Source of the DNA: Modestobacter roseus
GTDB lineage: Bacteria > Actinomycetota > Actinomycetes > Mycobacteriales > Geodermatophilaceae
Length of the DNA stretch: 64,000 bases
Direction of reading: 5' to 3'
NCBI RefSeq assembly: GCF_007994135.1
Contig: NZ_VLKF01000001.1
Coordinates: 3,286,001 to 3,350,000 of the forward strand
Numbering within the stretch: the stretch's first letter is position 1; every line of letters starts with the position of its first letter. A program made the position numbers and the translations under genes. Under the pieces are notes generated by a model. That model did no database searches. It was not told the DNA's origin and saw only the letters and a program-made list of their open reading frames with translations. This document shows, piece by piece, positions 24,670-33,529 of the stretch.

Positions 24670-26382
24670 TCAGGCGCTGAGCACCTCGCGCACCGCAGCA
24701 CGTGCCGCCTGCGGGTCGGCGGCAGCGAGGGCCGCCTCGGCCGCCCGCTGACAGGTGGCGAGGTCGACCGTCGCCAGCCGGCCACCCACCCCGGCGACGG
24801 AGGAGGCGGCACAGGACAGCGAGGAGATGCCCATGCCGACCAGCACGACGGCCAGCATCGGGTCCGCGGCCGCCTCGCCACAGACGCCCACCGGCTTGCC
24901 GAGCCGCTGCCCGGCGGCGGCCGCGGCGTGGACCAGGGCCAGCAGCGCGGGCTGCCACGGGTCGGTCAGGTCGGCCAGGTCGGCGGAGAGCCGGTCGGCG
25001 GCCAGCGTGTACTGCGACAGGTCGTTGGTGCCGATGGACAGGAAGTCCAGGTGCTCCAGGAACCGGTCGGCGAGCACGGCCACCGACGGCACCTCGACCA
25101 TGACGCCGGGCGACATCCCGCGCTCCCGCACCTGCGCGGCGAAGTCTGCGGCCTCGGCGACGGTGGCCACCATCGGCGCCATCACCCACGGCGAGGTGCC
25201 GGTGCGCTCGGCGGCCTGGGCGATCGCGTCCAGCTGCCGGGTGAGCAGGCCGGGGTCGCGCCGCGCGGTGCGCACCCCGCGGACGCCGAGAGCCGGGTTG
25301 GCCTCGTCCGGCGGGGTGGCGAACGGCAGCGGCTTGTCCGAGCCGGCGTCCAGCGTGCGGATGACCACCTTGCCGGCGGGGAACGCCTCCAGCACGCCGG
25401 CGTAGATGTCGGCCTGCTCGGCGACGGCGGGCTCCTCCGTGCGGCCGAAGAAGGCGAGCTCGGTGCGGAGCAACCCGACGCCCTCGGCGTGCGCGTCGCG
25501 GGCGGCCCGGGCACCGGCGCCGTCCTGCACGTTGGCCAGCACCTGCACCTGGTGGCCGTCGCGGGTGGCGCCGGGCCCGCGGTAGCCGGCCAGCGCAGCC
25601 GCCACCTGCTCCGCCTCGGCGACCCGCGCCTTCGCCTCGGCGGCGTCCGGCTCGACGGTCACGGTGCCGTGGTCGCCGTCGACCAGGACGGTGGCCCCCA
25701 CCGGCACGTCACCCAGGCCGCCCACGGCGACCACGCAGGGCAGGCCGAGCTGGCGGGCGATGATCGCGGTGTGGCTGGTCGCCCCGCCCAGGCGGGTGGC
25801 CAGCGCGATGATCCGGCTGGTGTCCAGCCCGGCGGTGTCGGCCGGGGCGAGGTCGTCGGCGAGCAGCACCGACGGCGTCTCCGGCGCCGGCACGCCCGGC
25901 TCCCCCTGCCCGGTGAGCTCGGCGACGATGCGGTTGCGGACGTCGCGGATGTCGGTGACCCGCTCCGCCATGATCCCGCCGAGGCCGGTGAACAGCTCGA
26001 TGAACTGCTCGGCGGCGCCCACAGTGGCCACCGGCGCGGTGGCGCCGTCGCCGATGCGCTGCTCGACGGCGGAGAGCAGGCCCCGGTCACGCGCCAGCTG
26101 GGCGGTCGTGTTCAGCACCTCGGCGCTCACCCCGGTCGCCGCGGCGGCACGGGCGGCGAGCCGCTCGGCCACCGCCTCGGCGGCCGCGGTGAACCGCTCC
26201 TTCTCGGCCGCGCGCTGGTCCTCGGCCACCCAGGGCCCGGCGGTCTCGGGCAGCTGCACCTCCCCGACCGGGCGCACCACGGGACCGACGGCCACCCCGG
26301 GCACCACGGGGGTGCCCGTCAGCACGGCCGGCGCCGTCAGGTCGGCCGGGTCGATCCCGGTTCCGGTGGAGGAGGAGGACAT
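24670..26382 (-). CDS. ptsI: PTS enzyme I (phosphoenolpyruvate-protein phosphotransferase)
   Basis: A 570-residue enzyme I. It transfers phosphate from PEP to HPr. Phospho-histidine H204 is in LGGATSHTAIIARQLG, the PEP-binding motif lies in the C-terminal barrel (EGVGLLRTELAFFGR, SIGTNDLSQYTLAADR), and catalytic Cys is in PVGVCGEAAADP. ATG 26382 (MSSSSTGTG) was chosen; a GTG 90 bp upstream would add a poor N-terminus. It is transcribed away from the fruR-fruK-fruA-ptsH set, and a shared promoter region lies between them. Confidence 0.95.
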   Translation of the reverse strand: MSSSSTGTGIDPADLTAPAVLTGTPVVPGVAVGPVVRPVGEVQLPETAGPWVAEDQRAAEKERFTAAAEAVAERLAARAAAATGVSAEVLNTTAQLARDRGLLSAVEQRIGDGATAPVATVGAAEQFIELFTGLGGIMAERVTDIRDVRNRIVAELTGQGEPGVPAPETPSVLLADDLAPADTAGLDTSRIIALATRLGGATSHTAIIARQLGLPCVVAVGGLGDVPVGATVLVDGDHGTVTVEPDAAEAKARVAEAEQVAAALAGYRGPGATRDGHQVQVLANVQDGAGARAARDAHAEGVGLLRTELAFFGRTEEPAVAEQADIYAGVLEAFPAGKVVIRTLDAGSDKPLPFATPPDEANPALGVRGVRTARRDPGLLTRQLDAIAQAAERTGTSPWVMAPMVATVAEAADFAAQVRERGMSPGVMVEVPSVAVLADRFLEHLDFLSIGTNDLSQYTLAADRLSADLADLTDPWQPALLALVHAAAAAGQRLGKPVGVCGEAAADPMLAVVLVGMGISSLSCAASSVAGVGGRLATVDLATCQRAAEAALAAADPQAARAAVREVLSA

Positions 26383-26461
26383 CGGGGCCTCACTGTCTGC
26401 TCGGGCCTGTGGGCGCGGGGTGGGGGTCCGGCGCGCAACGACGATGGTGCGTCCGGTGACC

Positions 26462-26520
26462 AGAGTCACCACTCAGGCTTGACTTGTCAACTGATCCCAC
26501 GTAGAACAACACAAACAAAG
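26462..26520. promoter_or_regulatory. Divergent promoter region of the fructose PTS locus
   Basis: On the plus strand TTGACT (26479-26484) and TAGAAC (26502-26507) are spaced 17 bp. The inverted sequence TTGACTTGTCAA gives an overlapping minus-strand -35, TTGACA (26485-26490), for ptsI, with a weaker -10 near 26462-26467. The A/C-rich ACAACACAAACAAAG (26506-26520) just after the plus -10 resembles operator half-sites used by DeoR-family sugar regulators. It therefore could couple regulation of both units. Confidence 0.6.
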
Positions 26521-26602
26521 CGCCGAAACCACACGATCGGACACCGGTCGCCAGGCGCCCTCTGTCGCCGAGCCCCCACGCACCGCACCCCCGGAGGTGG
26601 AC

Positions 26603-27370
26603 GTGTACGCCGAGGAACGACAGCAGGCCATCGCCGGGCTGGTCACCCAACGGGGCCGGGTGGCCGTCACGGCGGTCGCCGAGCACTTCGGGGTGACCAC
26701 GGAGACCGTCCGCCGTGACCTGGCCCTCCTGGAACGCGCCGGGATGCTACGCCGGGTGCACGGCGGCGCCGTGCCCGTGGGCGCCCTGGCCGTCGTCGAG
26801 CCGGCCCTGGGCGAGCGGCGCAGCACCCGCACCGACGCCAAGCGCCGGATCGCCGCCGCCGCCCTCTCCCTGCTCCCGTCGGCCAACGGCAGCGCCATCC
26901 TCGACGGCGGCAGCTCCACCGCCGCCCTGGCCGAGCTGCTGCCGCCCGAGCGCGCCCTGGTGGTGGCCACCAACTCGGTGCCGATCGCCGCCCGGCTGGC
27001 CGGCGCCCCGGCGGTCACCCTGCACGTGCTCGGCGGGCGGGTGCGCGGCATCACCCAGTCGGCCGTCGGGGAGTCGACCGTCAGCGCCCTCACCGACCTG
27101 CGCGCCGACGTCGTCTTCCTCGGCACCAACGGGATCAGCGCCGGGCACGGCTTCTCCACCCCCGACGAGGCCGAGGCCGCCGTGAAGCGCGCGATGGCCC
27201 GCGCCGCCCAGCGGGTGGTCGTGCTCGGGGACAGCAGCAAGCTCGGCCGCGAGCACCTGGTGCGCTTCGCGGCCGTCGAGGACGTCGACGTCCTGGTCAC
27301 CGACGACGAGGCCGACCCGGCCGTCGTCGCCGAACTCGAGTCGCAGGGGATCGAGGTGCTCGTCGCATGA
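26603..27370 (+). CDS. DeoR-family transcriptional regulator of the fructose operon
   Basis: A 255-residue regulator. The N-terminal HTH (residues ~1-60) has VYAEERQQAIAGLVTQRGRVAV and TTETVRRDLALLERAG. The C-terminal effector domain (DeoRC) contains FLGTNGISAGHGFSTPDEAE and a VLGDSSKLG segment for phosphosugar binding. GTG 26603, after GGAGG, gives the family-typical N-terminus; GTG 26597 is two codons upstream. It probably senses fructose-1-phosphate and represses the operon it heads. Its TGA overlaps the fruK ATG. Confidence 0.9.
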   Translation: MYAEERQQAIAGLVTQRGRVAVTAVAEHFGVTTETVRRDLALLERAGMLRRVHGGAVPVGALAVVEPALGERRSTRTDAKRRIAAAALSLLPSANGSAILDGGSSTAALAELLPPERALVVATNSVPIAARLAGAPAVTLHVLGGRVRGITQSAVGESTVSALTDLRADVVFLGTNGISAGHGFSTPDEAEAAVKRAMARAAQRVVVLGDSSKLGREHLVRFAAVEDVDVLVTDDEADPAVVAELESQGIEVLVA

Positions 27371-28395
27371 AGACGCCAGCCACACCGGCGGGGCGGGTGG
27401 TCACGCTGACCGCCAACCCCAGCCTGGACCGGACGCTGGACCTGCCCGGCCCGCTGGACCGGGGAGCGGTGACCCGCCTGGGTCGCAGCTCCACCGAGCC
27501 CGGCGGCAAGGGCGTGAACGTCGCCCGCGCCGTCGCCGCCGCCGGTGCCGACGTCGTCTCGGTGCTGCCCGCCCCGGACGACGACCCGCTGGTGCGCGCG
27601 TTGCAGGCCCTCGGCCTGCCGCTGGCCACCGTGCCGATCGGCACCCCGGTGCGCACCAACTACACGCTCACCGAGCCCGACGGCACGACCACGAAGCTCA
27701 ACGAGCCCGGCGCCCCGCTGGACGACGCGGCGCTGGCCGCGCTGCAGGCCGCGCTGCTCGAGCAGGCCCGCTCGGCCCGCTGGGTGGTGCTGTCCGGCTC
27801 GCTGCCGCCCGGGGCGCCCCGCGACTGGTACGCCGCCCTGGTCCGTGCGCTGCGCGGCACCGGTGCGCGGATCGCCGTCGACACCTCCGAGGCCCCGCTG
27901 CTGGCGCTGCTGGCCGCCGGGCCGGACGCCGCCCCGGACCTGCTCAAGCCGAACACCGAGGAGCTGGCGCAGCTCGCCGGCCTGCCCGAGGCCGCCGTCG
28001 CCGACGACCCCGACGCCGCCCTCGCCGCCGTCGCCACGCTGCACGAGCGCGGCGTCGCGGAGGTGCTGCTCACCCTCGGCGCCGACGGCGCCGCGCTCTC
28101 CACCGCCGACGGCGGGCTCTGGTGGGCGCGCCCGCCGCGGGTCGCCGTCCGCAGCACGGTCGGCGCCGGCGACTGCAGCCTGGCCGGCTACGTGCTCGCC
28201 GACCTGGCCGGCGAGGAGCCGGCCGAGCGGCTGCGCACCGCGGTCGCCTACGGCACCGCCAGCGCCGCGCTGCCCGGCTCGGCGGTGCCCGCGCCGTCGC
28301 AGGTCGACCGTGCCGCCGTCACCGTCACACCCGGCCTGCCCGGCCACCCAGCTCCTGCCGCGGCCGCTCCGGCCGCCGGCGCCGACACCCACTGA
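27367..28395 (+). CDS. fruK: 1-phosphofructokinase
   Basis: A 342-residue PfkB-family kinase that converts fructose-1-phosphate to fructose-1,6-bisphosphate. It begins with the family-typical VVTLTANPSLDRTLDLPGPL and has GGKGVNVARAVAAAG and the C-terminal GAGDCSLAGYVLAD ATP/anion site. It overlaps the regulator gene by 4 bp and is 16 bp before fruA. A roughly 20-residue Ala/Pro tail is longer than usual. Confidence 0.93.
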   Translation: MKTPATPAGRVVTLTANPSLDRTLDLPGPLDRGAVTRLGRSSTEPGGKGVNVARAVAAAGADVVSVLPAPDDDPLVRALQALGLPLATVPIGTPVRTNYTLTEPDGTTTKLNEPGAPLDDAALAALQAALLEQARSARWVVLSGSLPPGAPRDWYAALVRALRGTGARIAVDTSEAPLLALLAAGPDAAPDLLKPNTEELAQLAGLPEAAVADDPDAALAAVATLHERGVAEVLLTLGADGAALSTADGGLWWARPPRVAVRSTVGAGDCSLAGYVLADLAGEEPAERLRTAVAYGTASAALPGSAVPAPSQVDRAAVTVTPGLPGHPAPAAAAPAAGADTH

Positions 28396-28411
28396 CCCCG
28401 GGGGAACGACC

Positions 28412-30571
28412 ATGCCCGCACTGATCACGACCGACCTGGTGGCGCTCGACGCCGACCTCGGTCCCGACAAGAGCGCCGTCGTGCACCGGCTGGCCGGCCT
28501 CGTCGCCAACGCCGGCCGCGCCACCGGCGCCGGCGCGCTCGCCGACGACGCACTGGCCCGGGAGGCGAAGGCGGCGACCGGGCTGCCCGGCGGGATCGCC
28601 ATCCCGCACTGCCGGTCCGCCGCGGTCACCCAGGCCTCGCTCGGGTTCGCCCGGCTCTCCCCGCCGGTCGACTTCGGTGCCCCGGACGGCCCGGCCGACC
28701 TGGCCTTCCTCATCGCCGCCCCCGAGCACGGCGACGCCGACCACCTGACCCTGCTCACCGCACTGGCCCGCGCGCTGGTGCGGCCGGAGTTCGTGGCCTC
28801 CCTGCGTTCGGCCGGCTCCGCCGACGAGATCGTCGCCCTGGTGCAGGACGTCGTCTCCCCCGCCGAGACCCCGGCGACGCAGACCCCGGCGACGCAGACC
28901 CCGGCCGCCGCCCCGGCCCCGCAGGCCCCGGCGCCCGCCGAGCCGGCGCAGGCCCGCCGCAGCATCGTCGCGGTCAGCGCCTGCCCGACCGGGATCGCGC
29001 ACACCTACATGGCCGCCGACAAGCTCACCGTCGCCGCCCGCGAGCTCGGCGTCGACCTGCACGTGGAGACGCAGGGCTCGTCGGGCTCGACCCCGCTGGA
29101 CCCCGCGGTCATCCGGGACGCCGACGCGGCCATCTTCGCCGTCGACGTGGGCGTCAAGGACCGGGACCGCTTCGCCGGCAAGCCGCTGGTGCAGTCGGGC
29201 ACCAAGCGGGCGATCAACGAGCCCGAGGCGATGATCCGCGAGGCGCTGGCCGCCGCCGACGACCCGAACGCCCGCCGGGTGCCCGGCACCGCCGCCGACG
29301 GCGCCACCCCCGCCGCGACCAGCGGGGACCGGCCCGGGATCGGGTCGGAGATCCGCCGCTGGCTGCTCACCGGCGTCAGCTACATGATCCCGTTCGTCGC
29401 CGCGGGTGGCCTGCTCATCGCGCTGGGCTTCCTGTTCGGCGGCTACCAGATCGTCAACGGCGACCCGGCCACCGACGGCGCGCAGAGCTACGCGCTGAAC
29501 TGGGCGCTGAACAACACCTTCTTCGACCTGCCCAGCGCCGCGCCGCTCGAGGGCCTCAACGACGGGTTCTGGGGCTACCTCGGCGCGCTGTGCACCGTGC
29601 TCGGGCAGGCCGCCTTCGGCTTCCTCGTCCCAGCGCTGGCCGGCTACATCGCCTACGCGATCGCCGACCGGCCGGGCATCGTCCCCGGCTTCGTCGTCGG
29701 CGCGGTCTCCCTGACCGTGGGCGCCGGCTTCCTCGGCGGCCTGGTCGGCGGCATCATCGCCGGCTTCGCCGCGCTGTGGATCAGCCGCTGGAAGCTGCCG
29801 GCGTTCGCCCGCGGACTGCAGCCTGTCGTGATCATCCCGCTGCTGGCCACGCTCATCTCCAGCGGGCTCATGGTGGTCGTGCTGGGTCAGCCGCTGGCCT
29901 GGGCGCTGGAGTCGCTCGGGGACTTCCTCAACGGCCTGACCGGCGCCGCGACGATCGTGCTGGGGATCATCCTCGGCCTGATGATGTGCTTCGACCTGGG
30001 CGGACCGGTGAACAAGGCCGCCTACGTCTTCGCCACCACCGGGCTCACCGCGGCCATCGCCGGCGACGGCGGCCAGCAGCAGCTGGTCATCATGGCCACC
30101 GTGATGGCCGCCGGCATGGTGCCGCCGCTGGCGATGGCGCTGTCCAGCACGGTCCTGCGGCCGAGGCTCTACACCCCGGCCGAGCGGGACAACGGCAAGG
30201 CGGCGTGGCTGCTGGGCGCCTCGTTCATCTCCGAGGGCGCGATCCCGTTCGCCGCGGTCGACCCGCTGCGGGTGATCCCGTCGATGATGCTCGGTGGCGC
30301 CACCACCGGCGCGATCGTGGCCGGCCTCGGCCTGGAGCTGCAGGCACCGCACGGCGGGTTCTTCGTCTGGTTCGCGATGAGCAACTTCTGGCTGTTCCTG
30401 CTGGCGGTCGTCGCCGGCGCGATCGTCGGCGGCGTCGCCGTCACCCTCGCCAAGGGCATCGGCCGGAGGTCCTCGGGCGGAGCCGACGCCGATCTCACCA
30501 CCGACGTCGCCGGTGGACCGGCGAGCGGGAGCGCCCCGGCGCACCCGGTCGCCGCCCGACCGGCACACTGA
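28412..30571 (+). CDS. fruA: PTS fructose transporter EIIABC
   Basis: A 719-residue fused permease in the order A-B-C. EIIA (1-145) has phospho-H66 in GGIAIPHCRSA. A Pro/Ala/Gln linker (~150-182) includes tandem PATQT copies. EIIB has phospho-C191 in SACPTGIAHTYM. EIIC (~300-690) holds about nine to ten membrane helices (ISYMIPFVAAGGLLIALGF). It imports fructose and phosphorylates it to fructose-1-phosphate. ATG 28412 follows GGGGAACGACC. Confidence 0.95.
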   Translation: MPALITTDLVALDADLGPDKSAVVHRLAGLVANAGRATGAGALADDALAREAKAATGLPGGIAIPHCRSAAVTQASLGFARLSPPVDFGAPDGPADLAFLIAAPEHGDADHLTLLTALARALVRPEFVASLRSAGSADEIVALVQDVVSPAETPATQTPATQTPAAAPAPQAPAPAEPAQARRSIVAVSACPTGIAHTYMAADKLTVAARELGVDLHVETQGSSGSTPLDPAVIRDADAAIFAVDVGVKDRDRFAGKPLVQSGTKRAINEPEAMIREALAAADDPNARRVPGTAADGATPAATSGDRPGIGSEIRRWLLTGVSYMIPFVAAGGLLIALGFLFGGYQIVNGDPATDGAQSYALNWALNNTFFDLPSAAPLEGLNDGFWGYLGALCTVLGQAAFGFLVPALAGYIAYAIADRPGIVPGFVVGAVSLTVGAGFLGGLVGGIIAGFAALWISRWKLPAFARGLQPVVIIPLLATLISSGLMVVVLGQPLAWALESLGDFLNGLTGAATIVLGIILGLMMCFDLGGPVNKAAYVFATTGLTAAIAGDGGQQQLVIMATVMAAGMVPPLAMALSSTVLRPRLYTPAERDNGKAAWLLGASFISEGAIPFAAVDPLRVIPSMMLGGATTGAIVAGLGLELQAPHGGFFVWFAMSNFWLFLLAVVAGAIVGGVAVTLAKGIGRRSSGGADADLTTDVAGGPASGSAPAHPVAARPAH

Positions 30572-30605
30572 TCACCAGGACCCTCGACACAGAAGGCAGG
30601 CATCG

Positions 30606-30866
30606 ATGCCCTCCAAGACCGTGACCGTCGGCTCCGCCGTCGGCCTGCACGCCCGCCCGGCTGCGCTCATCGCCGAGGCCGTCACCAAGTCCGGGGTGCC
30701 GGTCACCCTGGCCGGCCCCGGCGGCAATCCCGTCGACGCCGGGTCGCCACTGATGATCATGACGCTCGGTGCCAAGCAGGGCACCGAGGTCACCGTCAGC
30801 AGCGACGACGAGGCGGTGCTCGACCGGATCGCCGGCATGGTCGAGAGCGACCTCGACGCCGAGTGA
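30606..30866 (+). CDS. ptsH: HPr phosphocarrier protein
   Basis: An 86-residue HPr. It carries phosphate from enzyme I to the EIIA domain. Phospho-H15 lies in GLHARPAA, and S46 lies in AGSPLMIMTLGAK, so regulatory serine phosphorylation is possible in principle. ATG 30606 is preceded by GAAGGCAGG. It is the last gene of the fru operon. A family A element overlaps its stop codon. Confidence 0.96.
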   Translation: MPSKTVTVGSAVGLHARPAALIAEAVTKSGVPVTLAGPGGNPVDAGSPLMIMTLGAKQGTEVTVSSDDEAVLDRIAGMVESDLDAE

Positions 30867-30923
30867 AGGACCCCTCTGCCCCCCACCGCTCGCACGCTCG
30901 CGGCGGGGCCCTGCAGAGGGGCC
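30865..30923 (+). repeat. Family A palindromic element, copy 4
   Basis: GAAGGACCCC begins inside the ptsH stop codon (TGAAGGACCCC). The outer arms CCCCTCTGC (30871-30879) and GCAGAGGGG (30913-30921) pair perfectly. The centre CCGCTCGCACGCTCGCGG is also self-complementary in part. With copy 1 it forms a subfamily defined by the CTCTGC/GCAGAG stem. Confidence 0.7.
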
Positions 30924-30938
30924 GTTCCAGCAGGTGAA

Positions 30939-30978
30939 GACGGCGCCCGCCCCCTCCAGCGAGGGGACGGGCGCCGTC
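30939..30978. terminator. Hairpin between convergent genes
   Basis: GACGGCGCCCG (30939-30949) and CGGGCGCCGTC (30968-30978) are perfect 11-bp arms, and the inner CCCCTC and GAGGGG also pair. It begins six bases beyond the stop of the minus-strand flavodoxin-type gene, which it probably terminates; it may also serve ptsH. Confidence 0.75.
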
Positions 30979-30984
30979 GTCGTC

Positions 30985-31605
30985 TCAGGAGGCCGGCGGG
31001 TAGGGCTGCTCCTTGAGCAGCCGGGCCAGGTGGGCGGCGTTGCGGGCCACCGTGGCCGTCGTCGTCGCGACCGCCTCCGGGGTCTCGTCCAGGTCCTGGT
31101 AGTCGGTGCCGTGCATCGCCTCGCCGTTCCAGTACGTGGCGCCCTGGGCCGGGAGGGTGAAGCCGACGTCGTCCAGCGCCTGGAACAGGTCGGCGCTGAT
31201 CTTGTGCGCCCCGTCCTCGTTGCCGACGACGGCGACGATGCCGACCTTGCCGAACGTGTGCGGCCGGCCCTGGTCGTCGGTCTCGGAGATCTCGGCGTCC
31301 AGCCGCTCGACCACCCGGTTGGCGACGCTGCTCATCTGCCCGACCCAGGTCGGGGTGGCGATCAGCAGGATGTCGGCCGCCAGCACCTTCTCCCGGATCG
31401 CGGGCCAGGCATCCCCCTCGCCCATGTCCACCTCGACGCCGGGCTTCACGTCGTGGTCGACGACCCGGACCAGCTCACCCTCGACGCCGTGCCCGGCCAG
31501 GGCGTCGAGCACCTGGCGGGCCATCAGGTCGGCGCTCGACGGGGCGGGAGAGGGCTTGAGGCTGCAGGTCAGCGCGAGCGCGCGCAGGGGCGTCGGAGTC
31601 GTCAT
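30985..31605 (-). CDS. Flavodoxin-family NAD(P)H-dependent FMN reductase
   Basis: A 206-residue flavoprotein. It has the FMN-binding loop LTCSLKPSPAPSSADLMA, ADILLIATPTWVGQMSSVANRV and a VGIVAVVGNEDGAHKI strand as in NADPH-dependent FMN reductases/WrbA-like proteins. It may reduce quinones or supply reduced flavin. ATG 31605 (MTTPTPLR) was chosen over an upstream ATG at 31623. Both neighbouring gaps contain strong hairpins, so it is likely monocistronic. Confidence 0.82.
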   Translation of the reverse strand: MTTPTPLRALALTCSLKPSPAPSSADLMARQVLDALAGHGVEGELVRVVDHDVKPGVEVDMGEGDAWPAIREKVLAADILLIATPTWVGQMSSVANRVVERLDAEISETDDQGRPHTFGKVGIVAVVGNEDGAHKISADLFQALDDVGFTLPAQGATYWNGEAMHGTDYQDLDETPEAVATTTATVARNAAHLARLLKEQPYPPAS

Positions 31606-31664
31606 GACCTGTCCGTGCCCCATTCGATCGTGCGCTGCACATGGAGATCGCCCCGGGATGCGAC

Positions 31665-31701
31665 GGCGCCCGCCACCTCCGGTGCGGAGGTGGCGGGCGC
31701 C
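31665..31701 (-). terminator. Strong hairpin after SRPBCC gene
   Basis: GGCGCCCGCCACCTCCG (31665-31681) and CGGAGGTGGCGGGCGCC (31685-31701) are perfect 17-bp arms with a GTG loop. It starts about 15 bp past the stop codon of the minus-strand SRPBCC gene and is a clear terminator candidate. Confidence 0.8.
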
Positions 31702-31716
31702 GGCCCAGCTGGTCGA

Positions 31717-32178
31717 TCAGCCCTCGCGGGGGACGTCCCCGCGCCAGGCACCGGTCTCGGTGCCCCGGCTCTCGATGAACTCCTTGAACCGCTTCACGTC
31801 GGCGCTGATCTGCCGGTCGTCGACACCGACCGCGGCACCGACCTTCTCCACCACGCCCTGCGGCTCCCAGTCCAGCTGGACCATCACCCGCGTGGTGTTG
31901 TCGCTGATCTTGTGGAAGGTGACCACGCCGGCGTGCTTGGCCTCGCCGTCGGTGCTCTTCCAGGCGACCCGCTCGTCGGGGTGCTGCTCGGTGATCTCGG
32001 CGTCGAACTCGCGCTCCACCCCACCGATCTTGGTGACCCAGTGGGTGTGCCGGTCGTCGAGCTGGGTGATCCGCTCGACGCCGTTCATGAACTGCGGGAA
32101 GGACTCGAACTGCGTCCACTGGTCGTAGGCCTGCCGGATCGGCACGTCCACGTCGATCGACTTCTCCACGTTCGCCAC
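31717..32178 (-). CDS. SRPBCC-family (polyketide cyclase-like) protein
   Basis: A 153-residue SRPBCC-fold protein of the group with N-terminal VEKSIDVDVPIRQAYDQWTQFESFPQFM and WVTKIGGVEREFDAEITEQ. The fold forms a deep hydrophobic pocket for lipids or aromatic ligands; many actinobacteria keep stress-induced copies. GTG 32178 has GGAGG 6 bp upstream. It ends in TETGAWRGDVPREG. No enzymatic partner is adjacent. Confidence 0.82.
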   Translation of the reverse strand: MANVEKSIDVDVPIRQAYDQWTQFESFPQFMNGVERITQLDDRHTHWVTKIGGVEREFDAEITEQHPDERVAWKSTDGEAKHAGVVTFHKISDNTTRVMVQLDWEPQGVVEKVGAAVGVDDRQISADVKRFKEFIESRGTETGAWRGDVPREG

Positions 32179-32293
32179 GGGGAGCCTCCTCTGCTCGGGG
32201 GTCTCGTACGTCCGTGGGCTCCGTACCCCGGAGTGCGAGACCGGTACACCCGCCGTCACCGGACGCCCCCGTTCCGGCTCGCTCGCCGGGGCA

Positions 32294-32340
32294 GACATGG
32301 CCATCTCCGCCCCCGGCGGGAGGGCGGAAGTGGCCATGTC
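32294..32340 (-). terminator. Palindrome next to the AGE-family gene stop
   Basis: GACATGGCCATCTCCGCCC (32294-32312) and GGGCGGAAGTGGCCATGTC (32322-32340) pair with only a 2-base internal mismatch across 19 bp. It begins five bases after the TGA of the minus-strand AGE gene. Its long, near-perfect arms and stop-adjacent position recall the other palindromic elements of the window, but the sequence is a different family. Confidence 0.7.
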
Positions 32341-32345
32341 CGCCC

Positions 32346-33527
32346 TCAGGGGGTGCGGACGGCGGCGGCCACGCTGCCGGCGAGCGGGGCGTTCCGCAGG
32401 AGCAGCATCTGCGCCAGGTGGTAGGCGTCGGGCTTGCCGGTCCAGGTGCCCTCGGCGACCGCCCCCTCGGGGGTGAGCTCGTGGTGCCAGCTGCCCACCG
32501 CCTCGTCCAGGAACGACCGATCGCCCAGCTCCTCCCAACGGTGCTGCAGGGTGGCCGTCCGCGGGTCGCCGGTGACGGCGAACCGGACCGCGGCCGCCGC
32601 CACCGCCTCGCAGAGGACCCAGTGCATCCGGGCGCCCACCACCGGCCGGTCGGACCAGTCGAGCGTGTAGGGGAACCCCGGGTGCCCGTCGGCGGCCCAG
32701 CCCCGCTCGACCGCGGCGGTGAACAGCCCGTCGGCGTCGGTGCGCAGCCAGCCGGGGGCGTGCTCGCCGAGCGCGGTGTCCAGGTGCCAGCACAGCCGGG
32801 CCCACTCGAACTGGTGCCCGATCGTCACGCCGTAGGGCCGGAACGGGTCGGCCGGGCGATCGCGGTTCAGCTCGGGCAGCGGCTCCCAGCCCGCGGTGAA
32901 GTGCTCGGGCAGCCGCCAGCCCCGCTCCCGCGCCCAGCCGTGCACGACCCGCTCGGTGACCCGCAGCGCGTGCGTGCGCAGCCGGGCCGTGGCGCCGGGG
33001 TCGCTGCCGGCCAGCGCGTCGGCGGCGGCGAGCATGGCCTCCACCCCGTGCATGTTCGCGTTGGCGCCCCGGTAGTCCTCGCCGGAGGCCCAGGTCCGGT
33101 CGAAGGACTCCCGGGCCAGCCCCTCCTCGTCGTCCCAGAAGCGCTGCTCCCAGACCGCCAGCGCCTCGTCCAGCAGCTCGCGACCGCCGGCGGTCCCGGC
33201 GGTGGTGGCCGTCGCCCCGGCGAGCACCGCGAAGGCGTGCACGTAGGCGGCCTTGGTGTCGTCGTCGGTCGCGGACCGCCAGCCGCCGCGCTCGTCGTCG
33301 TGCAGCGGCCCGGTCCGCAGCGCGGCCACGCCGTGCGCGGCGAGCTCGTCCGCGCCGGCGTGCCCGAGCAGCGTGGCCAGCCCGAAGACGTGCGTCATCC
33401 GGGCGGTGATCCAGGTCTGCAGCGGCCGATCGGGCAGGACGGCGCCGTCCCCGCCCTGCCAGCCGAACCCGCCCGGCACGCGGGAGCGGGCGGCGAAGGA
33501 CAGCAGCGGCGTCAGTGAGGTGCCCAC
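32346..33527 (-). CDS. AGE-family epimerase/isomerase
   Basis: A 393-residue (alpha/alpha)6-barrel protein of the N-acylglucosamine 2-epimerase family. Family segments are YRGANANMHGVEAMLAAAD, GVTIGHQFEWARLCW and GARMHWVLCEAVAAAA, which place conserved His and Arg/Glu residues in the barrel. Members isomerise mannose, cellobiose or sulfoquinovose; the substrate is not predictable here. It follows the E2 gene by 2 bp on the same strand, so it is co-transcribed with the oxoacid dehydrogenase operon, which is not an obvious functional match. Confidence 0.82.
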   Translation of the reverse strand: MGTSLTPLLSFAARSRVPGGFGWQGGDGAVLPDRPLQTWITARMTHVFGLATLLGHAGADELAAHGVAALRTGPLHDDERGGWRSATDDDTKAAYVHAFAVLAGATATTAGTAGGRELLDEALAVWEQRFWDDEEGLARESFDRTWASGEDYRGANANMHGVEAMLAAADALAGSDPGATARLRTHALRVTERVVHGWARERGWRLPEHFTAGWEPLPELNRDRPADPFRPYGVTIGHQFEWARLCWHLDTALGEHAPGWLRTDADGLFTAAVERGWAADGHPGFPYTLDWSDRPVVGARMHWVLCEAVAAAAVRFAVTGDPRTATLQHRWEELGDRSFLDEAVGSWHHELTPEGAVAEGTWTGKPDAYHLAQMLLLRNAPLAGSVAAAVRTP

Positions 33528-33529
33528 GC

